NCBI GenBank assembly: GCA_015680685.1
Contig: MNCI01034666.1
Coordinates: 36,979 to 75,546, forward strand
From: Gnetum montanum
Taxonomy: Eukaryota; Streptophyta; Gnetopsida; Gnetales; Gnetaceae
Direction: 5' to 3'
DNA: 38,568 nt
Positions 1 through 11,033 of this stretch are shown here, in pieces; position 1 is the first letter of the stretch, and every line of letters starts with the position of its first letter. The position numbers and the translations under genes are program-made. The notes under the pieces are model-generated. The model was not told where the DNA came from and searched no databases. It saw only the letters and a program-made list of their open reading frames with translations.

Positions 1-248
1 AATAAATAAAAATTAAATAAATAATTAATTAAACTAAGTGAATTCTGCAATGATGAAGTAATCTCGATCTTTATTTTCGATCATGTACGTGTCCAAGTAT
101 GTCACATTCGAATAAAGGATGTCGTACAATTACAATCACCACACTGTGGGCATACACTGGAAAATAATTCTAACTCTAAGAAGGAAAAACTCCAAGAGTT
201 TAGCTCAGGGACTAAAACCTAGATGCTAGAACAAGGAAAGCTACCTCT

Positions 249-256
249 TATTTATA
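249..256 (-). promoter_or_regulatory. TATA box of LTR copy A
   Basis: The minus strand reads TATAAATA, about 157 bases into the LTR. The same octamer occurs at the matching place in copy B (21303-21310). The GATATC array lies just upstream of it, so nearly the whole U3 consists of that array. Confidence 0.55.
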
Positions 257-270
257 GAAATTGAGGCAGG

Positions 271-397
271 CCACGATATTGCATATGTGATATCGCGGCT
301 GATGTGATATCGCAGCCCATGCGATATCATAGCTGTGATATCATGATAGTGATATCACAGCCACTGGGATATCATGGAAGCAATATCACAGCCAGCA
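271..397. repeat. GATATC palindrome array in U3 of LTR copy A
   Basis: Six exact GATATC palindromes and two one-base variants are spaced roughly 14 to 20 bases apart, often embedded as GTGATATCRC or GCGATATCAT and separated by GC-richer linkers such as GGCTGATGT. The array also exists in LTR copy B. Confidence 0.8.
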
Positions 398-412
398 AAT
401 CATGACTCATCA

Positions 413-424
413 TACCCCCACGAC
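413..424 (-). other. Polypurine tract before LTR copy A
   Basis: The minus strand reads GTCGTGGGGGTA immediately before the LTR start TGATGAG. A GGGGGTA tract ahead of TGATG is common at the 3' end of plant gypsy internal regions. Identical tracts occur at 21485-21496 and, in altered form, at 34811-34822. Confidence 0.6.
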
Positions 425-594
425 TGAATGAAAACTCATCCTTGAGTTACAGAGAGAATAAGCCCCATTGATTACACAGTGGATAGGTATGGGATTATTG
501 ACTGACTAGAATGTATTCATGTCGTAGTGTGGAGTCAGAACAAAATTGAGACACAATACAAAAGAAAATCCTATGATTACAAAATTGGTGGAAC

Positions 595-1374
595 TCATGT
601 AGTTCCTAGTGGCGGTGCCTCCTCCATAAGTGTCTTTCCCTTTTCTTATACTCCAAGTCTTGGGATTTGATGGCATTGAAGTATGGCCTAGAGTTTCTCA
701 TCTTATAAGGCCTTGAGTGCCTTGGCATGTGTGTAAGTTTGTGCTTGTGCATAGAGGCATCCCAGTCAGCCTTCTCTTTTTCTCTTGTCACCCTTTTATT
801 CTCTATCAACAATTTATTAAGTTGCTCAGTTCTGAAAGTGTCCAGCTAGTTCTGAGTAACCTTTGGCCCTGTATTCGAAAGGTTTAATACTTCCGAAATG
901 GATTGAATAGGGAAATCAATAGTCACATGACAAATGTTAATTGTAGTGCCTTCTTTTCTTTTATTTTTTTTTGTTGTGCCAAAATTGGTACATTTCCCCT
1001 AAGTATTAGGCACTGCTTGTAGATAGGATAGGCCATAAGGGAGACCCTTTGAGGTGGTACCTAATAGCCTCAGGAGAAAACTCTGTGAAAGATTCAAAAT
1101 TTAATTCCACAAACACCGCAGTGAATGTGGACCTTTTGTGGATATCCTGAACACAATCCTAGGGCAACATGAGATGTTGTCCCTGTTCAGGCGTAGCAGC
1201 AGCTCCTCCTTCTGCCTGCCTTGATTGTACAGTAGCAGGGTCTTCTTCGTGGATACTAAATGATTGTTCCTCCTACTCTACATGTTTTTTGGTAGGAACT
1301 TGTCCTTTACCTCTCCCAGGTCGTTTGATCGCACCTTGAGTAGGACCTTCCTGTTTTCTATGTTTTGGGGCCAT
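595..1374 (-). pseudogene. Degenerate ORF3 of the layer-1 element, copy A
   Basis: On the minus strand an ATG just after a TAG trinucleotide starts a product beginning MAPKHRKQEG with a basic RPGRGKGQ stretch. A central region includes VELNFESFTEFSPE and PLWPIL, then a segment with VTIDF and VLNL, then a charged, probably coiled-coil part (LDTFRTEQLNKLLIENKR) and a tail near MEE. Several in-frame stops and at least one frameshift in an A run near 960 break it. The matching copy at 21666-22447 keeps the same reading where this one is broken, so it was once coding. It lies between gag and the polypurine tract, where Athila-type elements carry an env-like or accessory third ORF. I do not recognise a characterised domain, and its function is unknown. 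Confidence 0.6.
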
Positions 1375-3487
1375 CTACAATCACACGGGGCCAATCGTTA
1401 GTAAGGTTGTTGCCAAAGTTAGGTTATACCTTACTTCTTGCGTTAATAGATTTACTTTATTCCTGTGTGATGTTAACTATTGGAAGAACATGTCCCTGAA
1501 AGATTATAATGTTGAGTCCTTTTTGCTTAGGTGGTTTTCACATTTAATTTTCTGGTATAGCTAAGGGGATGAAATTGTTTTTGACACATTTTATTCTTAA
1601 TTTTGCAACTAATTACCCTTAAATATGTCCTTTTAGTGATGATGAATTTCAAAAAATTTCAAAAAAATTTATGCGCTATTCGGCATGTGCCCCTCCCCCA
1701 TGACTAAGTTGAACACTCCTGGTTCAAGTAGGTTTAGACGGAATGAAAATCGAAGTACTAGCAAGCAAGTTATGGATATGAAAGTAAGGGACACACAATC
1801 GAGAGAAATTTGAAAAAGTTCCCCTACGTGAAAAGTTGCAAATGATGTTGATTAGCATAGGGGGTCATGTATATATATTTTCATCGAAGTTAGGGCACTT
1901 AGAGAATGTACCAAATTTTTAAGAAGATTTTTTTATTGAAATTGACATTGTAAACTTAGGACATTGGGTGATTGGTAAGGGGTTCTAGGGTAATTCAACT
2001 AGTTTTGAAGGCATGAAAATTATGATGGTGTGGAATTTATCAATAAGGACCTCGGATGGTAGAGAAAAAGGCTATGTGATGATTCATAGGAACGTTAAAT
2101 TGGAGGGATAGTAATAAGGGAAAGAATATTATGAACAATACACTAAGGGTAATAAATGGTGTGTTTGAGCTGTGTCATAAGTGAAAATTACAAAAGATTA
2201 CATAAGTGGGTCCTTCCCAAAGTAGGTTTCAAGCTATAATGCCCTTGTGTAACCACACTTAAAGTGTCCGTGGGCACTAGAAGGGTTAGATGTAATCCAC
2301 ACTAATTCCACAAAACACACACATGTAAATATCACCAGAATGAGATGATAATTTTATGCTACACAAGACACAAGCTACAATTACATGAATAGTGAGATGA
2401 GACAAACTATAGAAAGGGATTGTAGAGAATGGGACATGAGATAACTAACCCAGGGCACAGTGAATCCTGCATGAAAAGCATGATTAAGGTGTCATTAACC
2501 CGTCGTTCCAAGATCAAGACCAAGTCCATTCCTCTAATTAGTGACATTGCATTGTTTCATCCCATGATGAGTAACTATGAGAGTACCATAACAACAAGGC
2601 ATATGATCACTTGACATTTTATTCAAGGGAGGAGTGATTTTTTTTTTGTGGCACTTCCTCTTTTTTTTTTTGAATACTGAATCCAGAGAAGTCACCAACC
2701 TTTAGGCATGGATGCATGTCTTTCCAGTGGGACCCCCTAGAATAGCTTTGGATTTTTGAGTACCCTTTTGATTACTCTTACTCCCATTTTTCGTTAGATC
2801 TACAAGGATCTTAGTACAACCACGTTGCATGATAACTCCCACAAACGTCATCAACGAGAATCTGAAAGTCCCCTTAGTGTCACACCCTAATCATTTCCTA
2901 TTGGTCCATCCTTCTTCACTCTAGGTACAATGAACAAAAAATTAATTTTAAGTTTTAAGAATGTCAAGAATGTCACTGTACCCTTGAATAGAACCTCTTA
3001 TTTGTAGAATGGATGAGTGGGTGCAATGGGCTCACTGTCCAAATAATTGATCGTTCGAGACTCGATAACATAGAACACACCTCAACCAATGAGCCACATG
3101 AGTGTTTTATTCATAGATGATATTACTTATAAAAAACGTGAAAAGATAAAAAGATAAAACAAGAAATTGAAAAATGAAAAACTGGAAAATAAAAAGTGGT
3201 AAAATTAAAGAAAATGAAAAGTATTTAGGATGGGGGATATCCCTCATAGCTAAATGGTTGAGGATGGCAAGGATTAATAAATGATGATGGGGATCCTTGC
3301 ATGTTGGTAATATTGGAACTTGGCTGTACTTACCCCATCGGGTTTCACACACCTGATTGTAGTAAGCATAGTGGGGCAATTTATGAGATGTGGTTCCTGG
3401 ATAATGAGTTGACCCACTATGATATTTGGGATAGTTAGATGGTATGCAATGATCGGGATGTTGCCTTCCATGATTATGTTCATTGGG
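1375..3487 (-). other. Non-coding internal region between gag and ORF3 of layer 1
   Basis: About 2.1 kb separates the end of gag from ORF3. I see no reverse transcriptase, RNase H, integrase or protease motif on either strand. There are A-rich runs and short AAATTTC repeats near 1648-1670. The part from 1375 to about 2370 is repeated in copy B up to 23168. The lack of pol marks the unit as non-autonomous. Confidence 0.55.
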
Positions 3488-4863
3488 CTATATGGTTGTT
3501 GGAGTGTTAGTTGGTGGCCTTAATGAAGTGACATGAGGCGTTGGGTTCAAAGGTAAGGGTGCACCATAGTGTTGGACTTGTGCTAAGTTGGAGGGTGCAG
3601 TGGCCTTGGAATGATGTTGGCCCTTCTTACAGTCATGTTTAAATAAGGGACACTTTTGATGTGGAGGAGGCCTCTCTCTACTATTGGCAGTAGTAGTACA
3701 AGTTACGTTCATGGGTTGTTGCGGTGGTGCAGACACCTTAGGAACAGTTGGTGGCGATATAGAAGGAGGAAAAGTATGAGAATGCTGAAAATTAGGAGAA
3801 GTGTAAGGTACACAAGGTGGTGGTTGTGTTGAAAACATGGGTTGATAGTATTGTGGAGAATGGTAATGTGGTGAGATAGAGTATGTTGGCCCAGTTGGAG
3901 AAACAGGATGTTGAATGAGATAAGTGTTTAGATTCGGATAATAGGAGGGGTGTCTCCAGTTTAGGGGTGGTCTCCCCCATGATTGGGATTGTTTCCACTA
4001 TGATTGAACATAGTATCTTTGTATGAACTCTGGATGTAGTGTGTTTCCCCAATGCTCATATAAGTGTAACAATATTGGGCATTGGCCCTTGGGGTGATTG
4101 TACATGTAGATGTTGCATTCATATGTATGATTGACAGTTGAGCACTTATTTCCTTCATCCCTTCTTTCCGATTGTCTAATTTTTTGTCCTACTTCTTGAG
4201 TTGTTAAAACTCTATCTCCAATGATATCAACACATTCTCCACACTTTTTATATGTCCATTCCAACATCTTATTGATCTTTTTTGTGACTTCTTCTAATGA
4301 TTGTTGTATTGGCAAAGATGGTTCTTTCTCCTTATGATAGGTTGATTTCTCCTTTTTATGATCATGGACCTTTGTTAAGTTAAGATTTTGGTCCCATTGA
4401 TGTTTTTCAACACTCTCCCATCTAGCCATTTCTCCTTCTTCTTTTGCTACCCACATAATAAGCTCTTGGACTTGATGGGTTCATAGTTCATATAGTTGAC
4501 CTTGGGCATACATTCGTAAGGTCTCTCTTTTTTCATTATGTAGCCCATCAATGATGTGGTACATTAGCCTTTCCTCGGAGAACCCATGGTCTGGAAAGTT
4601 ATTTAACAGTGCATAATATCTTTCTAAGGCCATGTCCAAGGGTTCATGTTGTGCTTGTTTCCACTCTTGGATTTGTTTCCTCAAGGTTGACACTCTTGCG
4701 TAGGTTTGATATCTCTCATTAAAGACTTCTACCATTGTTGGCCAATGTCGTATTGAATTTGGTTTTAACGATCTATACCATACTTTTGCTTGGCCAACAA
4801 GTGTCATAGGAAAGAGCTTGAGGTTTTGCCAACCATTATCAATGTTGTTCAACGTATAGGCAT
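3488..4863 (-). pseudogene. gag: gag of the Athila-like element, 3' segment
   Basis: This is the downstream part of a retrotransposon capsid (gag) gene, cut by the layer-2 insertion. Near the cut the minus strand encodes a retrotransposon gag core (VGQAKVWYRSLKPNSI, then YALLNNFPDHGFSEERL), matching the plant gypsy pattern of AK-W-Y-L followed by LLxxCPxHG-like spacing. A charged linker and a Pro/Gln/His-rich C-terminus follow. All pieces share one frame; in-frame stops are TGA at 4481-4483 and TAG at 3998-4000. The frame continues without a shift into 20088-20435 when the insertion and one copy of its target duplication are ignored, giving about 572 residues in all. I see no clear CCHC zinc knuckle. 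No pol follows it. Confidence 0.75.
4859..4863. repeat. Target-site duplication GGCAT, left copy
   Basis: GGCAT directly precedes the 5' LTR start TGAAACATC and recurs directly after the 3' LTR end TTACA at 20088-20092. The perfect 5 bp match fixes both ends of the layer-2 element. Confidence 0.93.
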
Positions 4864-5032
4864 TGAAACATCATGAAAATTGCGAGTTAGCCTCAGGCAA
4901 AGATTCGCAATTCAGGCAAGGGCGCATGTCAGAATTCTAGAAGGGAGAATAAGACAGAGCAACACCAAGAGGCGCATAGCATCAAGTCTTCAACTTCCTA
5001 CGCAGATTCCTAATCTTACTATGTTTTCTCTG

Positions 5033-5373
5033 TTTACGCTATACCGCACGATGTAGCGTAATGGCGCTTAGCGTGATTCTATTTAAACATAGTCCGGCAT
5101 GAGAAGGCTAGTTACTTCGGCATAGGGAGAAGCTTGAGCAGCGTAATATGCGACTTCTCGTATATTTTGCTAAGTCTTTTGTTCAAGGCTAGGTTTACGC
5201 TCTGTTACGCACGACAGCGTAATGAGCTCCAAAACAATCAAAGGTAAAGTCTAAGAAAGTGCGGTTGCTCATCATATGCTCATCACGCAACGTAGCATAT
5301 CACAGCATATTGTGTCGCCAAGCTAGACATCGTTTACGCTTCATTACGTGCGGCTACGTAAGCGAGCGTAAAA
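5033..5373. promoter_or_regulatory. TTACGC / GCGTAA motif cluster in U3
   Basis: At least nine exact copies of the hexamer TTACGC or its complement GCGTAA lie between about 5034 and 5408, with many one-base relatives (CACGCA, GCGTGA, GCGTAT). Several form inverted pairs such as TTACGC followed within 20 bases by GCGTAA. The cluster lies upstream of the TATA box, a plausible enhancer or protein-binding position; that role is inferred. Confidence 0.6.
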
Positions 5374-5621
5374 CAGCTTGAATCTATTGTTTCCATGTTA
5401 TGTTACGCTCGTGCACGCAACGCAGCGTGAATGAGCATAATATAACCCAAAGACAGTTGAAACACGCCCGACACGCATCTGTTCTTTACACGCACGATAC
5501 GCAAATAAGCGTATTGTGCGTAGTCATGAAGTTTGACACAAAAATGGTCAGACTAATAGTACCCGAAACATTCGGGACATACGTCATCAGGGTTGCGCCT
5601 TTTCCACAGAGTGTCGCAGCC

Positions 5622-5629
5622 TATAAATA
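5622..5629 (+). promoter_or_regulatory. TATA box of the 5' LTR promoter
   Basis: TATAAATA lies in the context CAGCCTATAAATACCTCAG and is conserved in the 3' LTR (19307-19314). It places the start of the genomic transcript near 5655. Confidence 0.7.
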
Positions 5630-6409
5630 CCTCAGTTGACAAAGATACAAGGGTTGGCAAATCAAAGAGGCAAAGGACATTTTTCTAAGCACAAGAGCAC
5701 TTATCACTTTGAGCAGAGATAGAGAGAGCAGCACTTTGGCAATTGTTGACAGCATCACCTTCCGACAGAAAGAGATCACAGGTCGCTTTGAGCATCGGCA
5801 ACACAACTTTCTTCATCAGTGATCATTGGCGATCCTAAACAGAAACTACCTAAGGCGGAAGAAGGAGATCCAAGATCGTGAGATCATCTTGCACGGTTCG
5901 CAGGCTCTATTGGTCAGAAACAGTTGATCGATAGACGTCGGAGCTTGACCTTCCTTACATCCCAGCTTTAGCCCACGAGGTAGATCGGACTTCCGTTTGG
6001 ACAGTTTTCTTGTTGTTTTGTGCTTGCTTTACATCAAGTAATCGGAGTCTCCCCAGTGTAACGAGATATATAAAATATACATCTTTCAAGTCAAAGCGTA
6101 GACCTTGAGACTACGTGTTTCTCTTGTATTAGCCTCCTCTTATCGTGTTTAGCGTTGCAATCGTTACAATTCATCTACGTTGTTTTCCCCTCATTTTGTG
6201 TTTCTTCAAATCAGATCGTTGCACGAGACATTCATTATCTCCATCGGTTTACTGACTAGTAAGTCCCTGTCTGATTGACAAGACCGTTTAGGGCGCCATG
6301 GATTCATTTTTTCAGCATAGCCCTCACACGAATCTGTGGTTAAAACTCTGTACGCGGGATTTTGTTTGGTATTTTCCAGCTGCTGACGTTTTCCGTCATT
6401 ACAGTTTTC

Positions 6410-6426
6410 TGGCGCTAGAAGGAGGG
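6410..6426 (+). other. Primer binding site of the layer-2 element
   Basis: TGGCGCTAGAAGGAGGG begins six bases after the LTR end. TGGCGC is the usual PBS start in this retrotransposon branch, but I did not assign the priming tRNA. A decayed version is present at 33720-33736 on the minus strand. Confidence 0.8.
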
Positions 6427-6644
6427 CCTAGGCTCCAATCCAAATATTTCGGGTAGCCCTGTTAGTGATCCATACCCTAAACCATAGACGTAATACCTCT
6501 AAGGAAGTTTGCAGCAAATCGTGTGGTGTAGATCGGTCACAAGGATGATTTATTTGGAATCCTACAGGGTAGAAAGCCTATTCGTGCTTTGTTGCCAACC
6601 ATTTCTTAGATCCAATTATCAGTTGTCATTAATCTCATTACTCA

Positions 6645-9570
6645 ATGGATTCCTTTTACATGACCACAACCGCCATGGTCCCTGTCGATTTGGGTGCCAC
6701 ATCTGTGAACCCTATCGCAGTCACCAGACCAGCTCCTGGTGCGACAGGATCTTAGGGGCCATTACGTCAATCATTGAGACTTCAGGGAAAAGAGCTCGTC
6801 TTCATGGTCATGACCCCTGAAGAATACAACTTTATATGTGTTAACATCTAGGTGAAGCTGGCTCTTAGCCGAGCCGAGGTCGAAGCGAAACAAAACTTTG
6901 AGGTGTTCCACCGAGAGGGCCATGATTTCAAGCTAACAACTTATGACATTATTCCCTTGACCGAACATCAACATGAACTCATCACACAATTGTTCATGGC
7001 CAAGAGTCAAGCTGCACAGGTTATGGTTGAACCCCAGAATGGGGAGGAGGAAGACGACGAATTGGCGGCCTAGTCGGAACATTCGTTCCATACTCTGAGC
7101 CCCCACACGTACGTAAACCCCCTGTTTCCCTTCAATAGAGAGGCCGCTCCTCTTGACTCAGCCATAACCACATAGATGCATGTCCCCATCATTCCACAAG
7201 CCACTGTGCAGCCATCTGGGCTGCAAGTGCAAGTGCCCCACAATAATATGGGGGCAGTCGCATCATCATGAGTTCTCAGCATTTCGGCGGTGGTCCCGAC
7301 GACCACTACGCCCCATTTCATCCCTCAGATACCACCTCACACCATATCCCCAATGCGCCCGGCGTAGACCTTGTCATTTCTGCCCCCTCCAACTCAACAG
7401 ATCACCACAGCCGTTCAGCCACAAGCTTATGTCCAACAGCCTCTCGCAAGTCAGTGGGCCAACCCTGCAGTGCAGCACAACCGATCTGCGTTGTATGGTG
7501 TGCAACCCTCCGTTGCACCCGCAACGCAAGTTCCATAGGTGGTCTTGCAGTATATCTATCCTTATCTTATGCAGTAGGCAGCGGCTAACCCCTCTTCGCA
7601 AACCGGTGGGTGGTGCTCTTCACAGGCCCCTCCACTTGTAGGGATCCCCGCCCCACAAGCAGCCAGCCAACCTCTCCCGTCGTTTTCGTTCCCTAGCGCC
7701 GCCCTCCCAGTCCAACCTCCTATGCCTTCTACATAGACACCCTCGCCAACAGGTCTGGACCAGGCCTTCTAGCTTATACAGACTCTCACCGAGGAGGTTC
7801 GATGCCTTAAAGCCGCTGGATCTGATACCATTCAAATCATAGACTTTTACCAGGATGATCTGATTAGTCCAGCGGTCCCTATGCTGTCGTTGCCGCCAGG
7901 GATGTCCCTACCTCATTTTACCAAGTACAATGGGGAGGGAGATTCCAATGCTCACTTGGTCACGTTTAGGTCTGAGTCCTTATTGCTGCGACAGTGGCCA
8001 CACACCATCATCCGAGTCTTTGCAATGTCTCTAACAGGGAAAGCTTTGGATTGGTACCGAGCCCTCCCACGCTCTTCCATCTCAACCTTGGAAGAGCTGC
8101 TGACCTAATTTTTGACCCTCTTCAAATACAACTTGAAGCTGGAAGTCACATTGGATCAGCTTATGGGGGTGAAACAAGACCCACTCGAGCTCGTCCAAAA
8201 GTTCATACAGCGCTGGAATGCTACCTTGAATGAGATCCGCGAGCCGATCGCAGACTCACATCTGCTAGCCATATTCAAAGGAGCAGTCAACGACTTTATT
8301 AAGTCAAAGCTGTATTATGTTTCCCCCAACTCTCTACACTAGGCCTTCACTCAAAGTAGAAGCATCCAAGATGCTGCGGAGGCCAGCAAAGACCCGGTGT
8401 ATGTGGCCTACAGGAACGCACACAACAAGAACAAAGACAAAGGTAAAGCAGTGACAACGACAGTAGCTGCGATGACTGAGGGTACAAAGACTAAGAACAA
8501 GAAGGCACCCACAGCGCCTCCTGAGACCACGGCTGGTGCCAGCACCAGCCAAGACACAACTGCCCCTGAAGGCCCCCCCAGCCTAAGCCAAAATTTGAGC
8601 GTAAAGATTGCTCAAAGTACACGGCATTACCTGTAAAGCATTCCGAACTGCTGAAACAACTGTTAGGGGTAGGGCACATTCAACCTAAGAAGGTGTCCGA
8701 GGAGGCTCTGAAGCCTCACAGACGTCATTGTGAACTGCTGAAGAACCCTTCTTTAGCCTTACCTAACGAACCACCAGTTCCGAGATCTTTCAGGTTAGAC
8801 CGTTTCTGTGACTACCACCAGCTGTGTGGTCACGATATGGATTACTGCTGGGCGTTGAAGGACGACATTCAACGTATGCTGGACGATGGTTCACTCAAGT
8901 TAGACAGCGGCAACTCGACGCGTCCAGAAAATCAAATATTGCATGTATATAAGGACCCGTTGAACGCAAACAATGATCCTTATATGATCACTGTGGTGAG
9001 TACGGACAATGAGAGGAGGGAACCGCCAAAATAGCCTTTTGTTTTGTGTGTCCCTACCAGCTCACAAAGGGGACCAACCATTTCATCGATAGCCAGTCGG
9101 GTCTCGAGGCCGCCCTTTATCATACAGGCACCTTCTCGGATACACCCTCACTCACGCAGCGACCATCAAGCCGCGGCCTCATCCGCGCCCATGCCTAGGG
9201 TACCCTTCATTATCAGGGCACCAAAACCACAGGCTGCTCCTCTTACGCAGGGGTAGACCTCCAACCAAAAGCGTCAACCATCGCCTCCCAAACGAAAGGA
9301 AGAGGACACACCAGTTAACGCAACCAAAGACCATTCTATGCTCGACTTCCCTAAGCCTAGGCCCCTGGCCTCTGTGCCTTCGCCTGTACCTCAGGGGCAG
9401 GATAAAGGTGTGAAAACGCAACCATCTTCTCTTAGCAAGAAAAAGAACAGCCCCCCGACTAACACCGCTCTACCTCGGGAGATTCGTCTCTTGGGCCGAA
9501 TGGAAGAGGACAAGGGGGATAAACAACCTAGTTGAGAGAAGGACCTCCTCGACGCATTTACGCAAGTTAA
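6645..9570 (+). pseudogene. gag: gag of the Tat/Ogre-like element
   Basis: This encodes the capsid part of a gag-protease polyprotein. An ATG at 6645 opens a frame with an N-terminal domain (MTPEEYNFICVNI near 6816), an acidic patch, a long Pro/Gln/Ala linker (about 7080-7840), and the retrotransposon gag core from about 7845 (MSLPHFTKYNGEGD, MSLTGKALDWYRALP, FIKSKLYYV). A shift of one base at a seven-C run near 8573-8579 moves the frame. The downstream part holds a zinc-knuckle-like stretch at 8806-8850 (CDYHQLCGHDMDYCWALK), as seen in Tat gags. Twelve stops interrupt the first frame (ten TAG, one TGA, one TAA), and three TAG and one TGA the second. Apart from the C-run shift the frame is intact over 2.9 kb, which points to recent decay by point changes. 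Confidence 0.85.
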
Positions 9571-10432
9571 ATAGGCTCTCAAACAAAAAAACACAACCCT
9601 GAGCCTTTATGACATGCTTATGACGTCCCGAGAGCACCGTGAGGCTATGGTTCGCATACTGATATCCATATCAGTGGATGAAAGCTTGCCAGCGGAGGAG
9701 GAAGTGATACATGCTGTCATGTTTCCTTCCAAAGCTGAGCAACCTATGCCTACCTCACTAACCTTCCACGACGAGTCTATCAAAGATGATCCTGAGAAAG
9801 GTCAGGTCACAACTGAGCTTATGTTCATCACCATCCGGGTCGGTCAATACCGGATCCAGAGAGTGCACATAGACGATGGCACAGCTACCAATGTCATTCC
9901 CTATTCTATCATGGATAGGTTGGGTCTGGTCAACCAGATCACGCCCACGATGACTTCTTGCGTAAAATCATTCAACGGGGCACGGGTTCAAGTTAAGGGG
10001 ACGGTGCGTATTGAGTTTGTGACGGGAGATCAATTCCCAACAGAGGCCACTTTCTTAGTCGTGAAGGAGATGCCAGGGTTTAACCTGATCTTGGGGAGGT
10101 CGTGGTTAGCCCAGCTGAGGGCGGTTTCATCACCGATACACCAAGAGATACACCTTCCCTATGCTGGAGGGGAGGTTGTGATACGTGGTGACGAAATCAC
10201 CCCCACGACTGTCAATAACATTGAAGAAGAACGGGGTTCAGAGACAGAAAGGATGGATGATCAAACCCGTCTCCAAACCCCTCAACAAACTGACAACAAT
10301 GATGATGGTCTAGCTTGGGCCGACCTGCCATTTCCGAATGGCAGCGTAGAAGAGTCAAACCATAAGTCTCCTCGCCCTTACGCAATGCTCAACGTAAGGG
10401 CCATCAAGAGACAATTGCATATCAATGGTTGA
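9571..10432 (+). pseudogene. pro: Aspartic protease (retropepsin) of the Tat/Ogre-like element
   Basis: This would cleave the gag-pol polyprotein. It continues the gag frame. It begins with LYDMLMTSREHREAM, typical of the Tat gag-protease linker, then has the retropepsin core: the active-site loop HIDDGTATNVIP at about 9869-9898 (Asp-Asp-Gly-Thr in place of the commoner Asp-Ser-Gly), a flap region around FNGARVQVKG, and the second signature NLILGRSWL near 10085. The frame from 9614 to 10432 has no stop. In related elements the same frame runs straight on into reverse transcriptase. Here it ends at a TGA shortly after the protease, and unrelated sequence with antisense coding follows. Confidence 0.88.
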
Positions 10433-11028
10433 ACGATGGTCCTTGCATCTGTTATCATCTCTTAGCAGGTTATCATGGTTCATACTTAGCAGTTTTGTGT
10501 CATACATTTTCACGCTACATTCATTTCCGGAGTTTACGCTTGTCATTTTTTTATGTTATTCAATTTACTATACTCATACTATTTACGCTTTCTATATCAC
10601 GCAGTTACTCTATGGCCGCAACGGCCTTAAACTAGTTACACAGAATTGTATACCATTATCATTTATGCGTATTACGCTTTGGCCCGCAATGGCCTTAAAC
10701 TAGTTACGCAGGATTTCATACTATGACTATTCACGCTTGATTACGCAGGCATGGCCCGCAAAGGCCTTAAACTAGTCGCTAGTTTACGCAGAATCATATG
10801 ACAGCCCGCGATGGCCTTAAACTAGCCACTACATTCTATTATCATAACTTAGGCGAAATTCTTAATAATTACATTCACGCTGTGCAGATAAAAGCATAAA
10901 AGCCAACAAAAAAAAGAGACAAAATAATTAACATTTGAAACATCCACCAGGTCTTATAACTAGTCTTTTCAGTCATTCGTAAAACAATACTTTACTTCAC
11001 CATCAATAAAACTATGCGTAAACCACAA
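10433..11028. other. Repeat- and motif-rich spacer between protease and the antisense gene
   Basis: About 600 AT-rich bases hold four diverged direct repeats (10612-10830) and a cluster of TTACGC motifs. It lies just past the stop codon of the antisense gene, so it may include that gene's 3' untranslated region. I saw no convincing AATAAA in the right place. No reverse transcriptase motif is visible. Confidence 0.5.
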
Positions 11029-11033
11029 TTACG
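10531..11033. promoter_or_regulatory. Second TTACGC / GCGTAA motif cluster
   Basis: Eight exact hexamers occur, at about 10533, 10582, 10671, 10703, 10741, 10783, 11016 and 11028. The last overlaps the stop codon of the antisense gene. The same hexamer is enriched in the LTR U3. Whether it binds a protein is inference. Confidence 0.5.
10612..10830 (+). repeat. Four dispersed repeats with a GGCCTTAAACTAG core
   Basis: The core GGCC(G/C)GCAAxGGCCTTAAACTAG occurs four times (starting near 10613, 10681, 10754 and 10804), spaced about 50 to 75 bases apart and usually followed by a TTACGCAG-like tail. It resembles the tandem repeat units at 17144-17775, which share a CGCTACGACxxTAAACTGG layout. 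Confidence 0.6.

Larger units (their letters stand above)
1..412 (-). repeat. Partial LTR (copy A) of the Athila-like layer-1 element
   Basis: The stretch is a close copy of the right-hand part of 20580-21484 in the same orientation. Read on the minus strand it begins TGATGAGTCATGA, directly after a G-rich purine tract (minus strand of 413-424), as an LTR should. Its left end lies outside the window. It holds a TATA box and an array of GATATC palindromes. I infer that it is the 3' LTR of the minus-strand unit whose gag lies at 3488-4863 and 20088-20435. Confidence 0.75.
4864..6403 (+). repeat. 5' LTR of the layer-2 element
   Basis: The 1540 bp LTR begins TGAAACATCATG and ends CGTCATTACA. Positions 5090-6403 match 18775-20087 almost base for base. 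U3 carries a dense cluster of TTACGC/GCGTAA motifs, followed by a TATA box at 5622. The remainder (R and U5) holds GAGATAGAGAGAGCA and a T-rich end. No coding capacity is evident. Confidence 0.93.

Noticed and set aside
2371-2671. Polypyrimidine run 2654-2671 read as a minus-strand polypurine tract, making 1-2653 one long LTR with a gene inside.
   Set aside because: The GGGGGTA tract followed by TGATGA at 413, with matching TCATCA at the PBS-side end of copy B, gives much better LTR ends, and ORF3 then falls in the internal region as in known elements.
3107-3483. Minus-strand open frames after the gag end in layer 1 (90 and 69 codons), considered as protease or zinc-finger remnants.
   Set aside because: No DSG/DTG-type or CCHC motif is present, and one product runs into a low-complexity Phe-rich tail encoded by an A-rich stretch.
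7070-7835. Several overlapping open frames on both strands (for example 7180-7641 plus, 7070-7321 minus).
   Set aside because: They are shadows of the gag Pro/Gln-rich linker, which is read in the frame that joins the N-terminal domain and gag core despite TAG stops.
10425-10703. Two plus-strand frames after the protease that might be the start of reverse transcriptase.
   Set aside because: Their products are hydrophobic and low in complexity with no RT motif, and the region is repeat- and motif-rich spacer.
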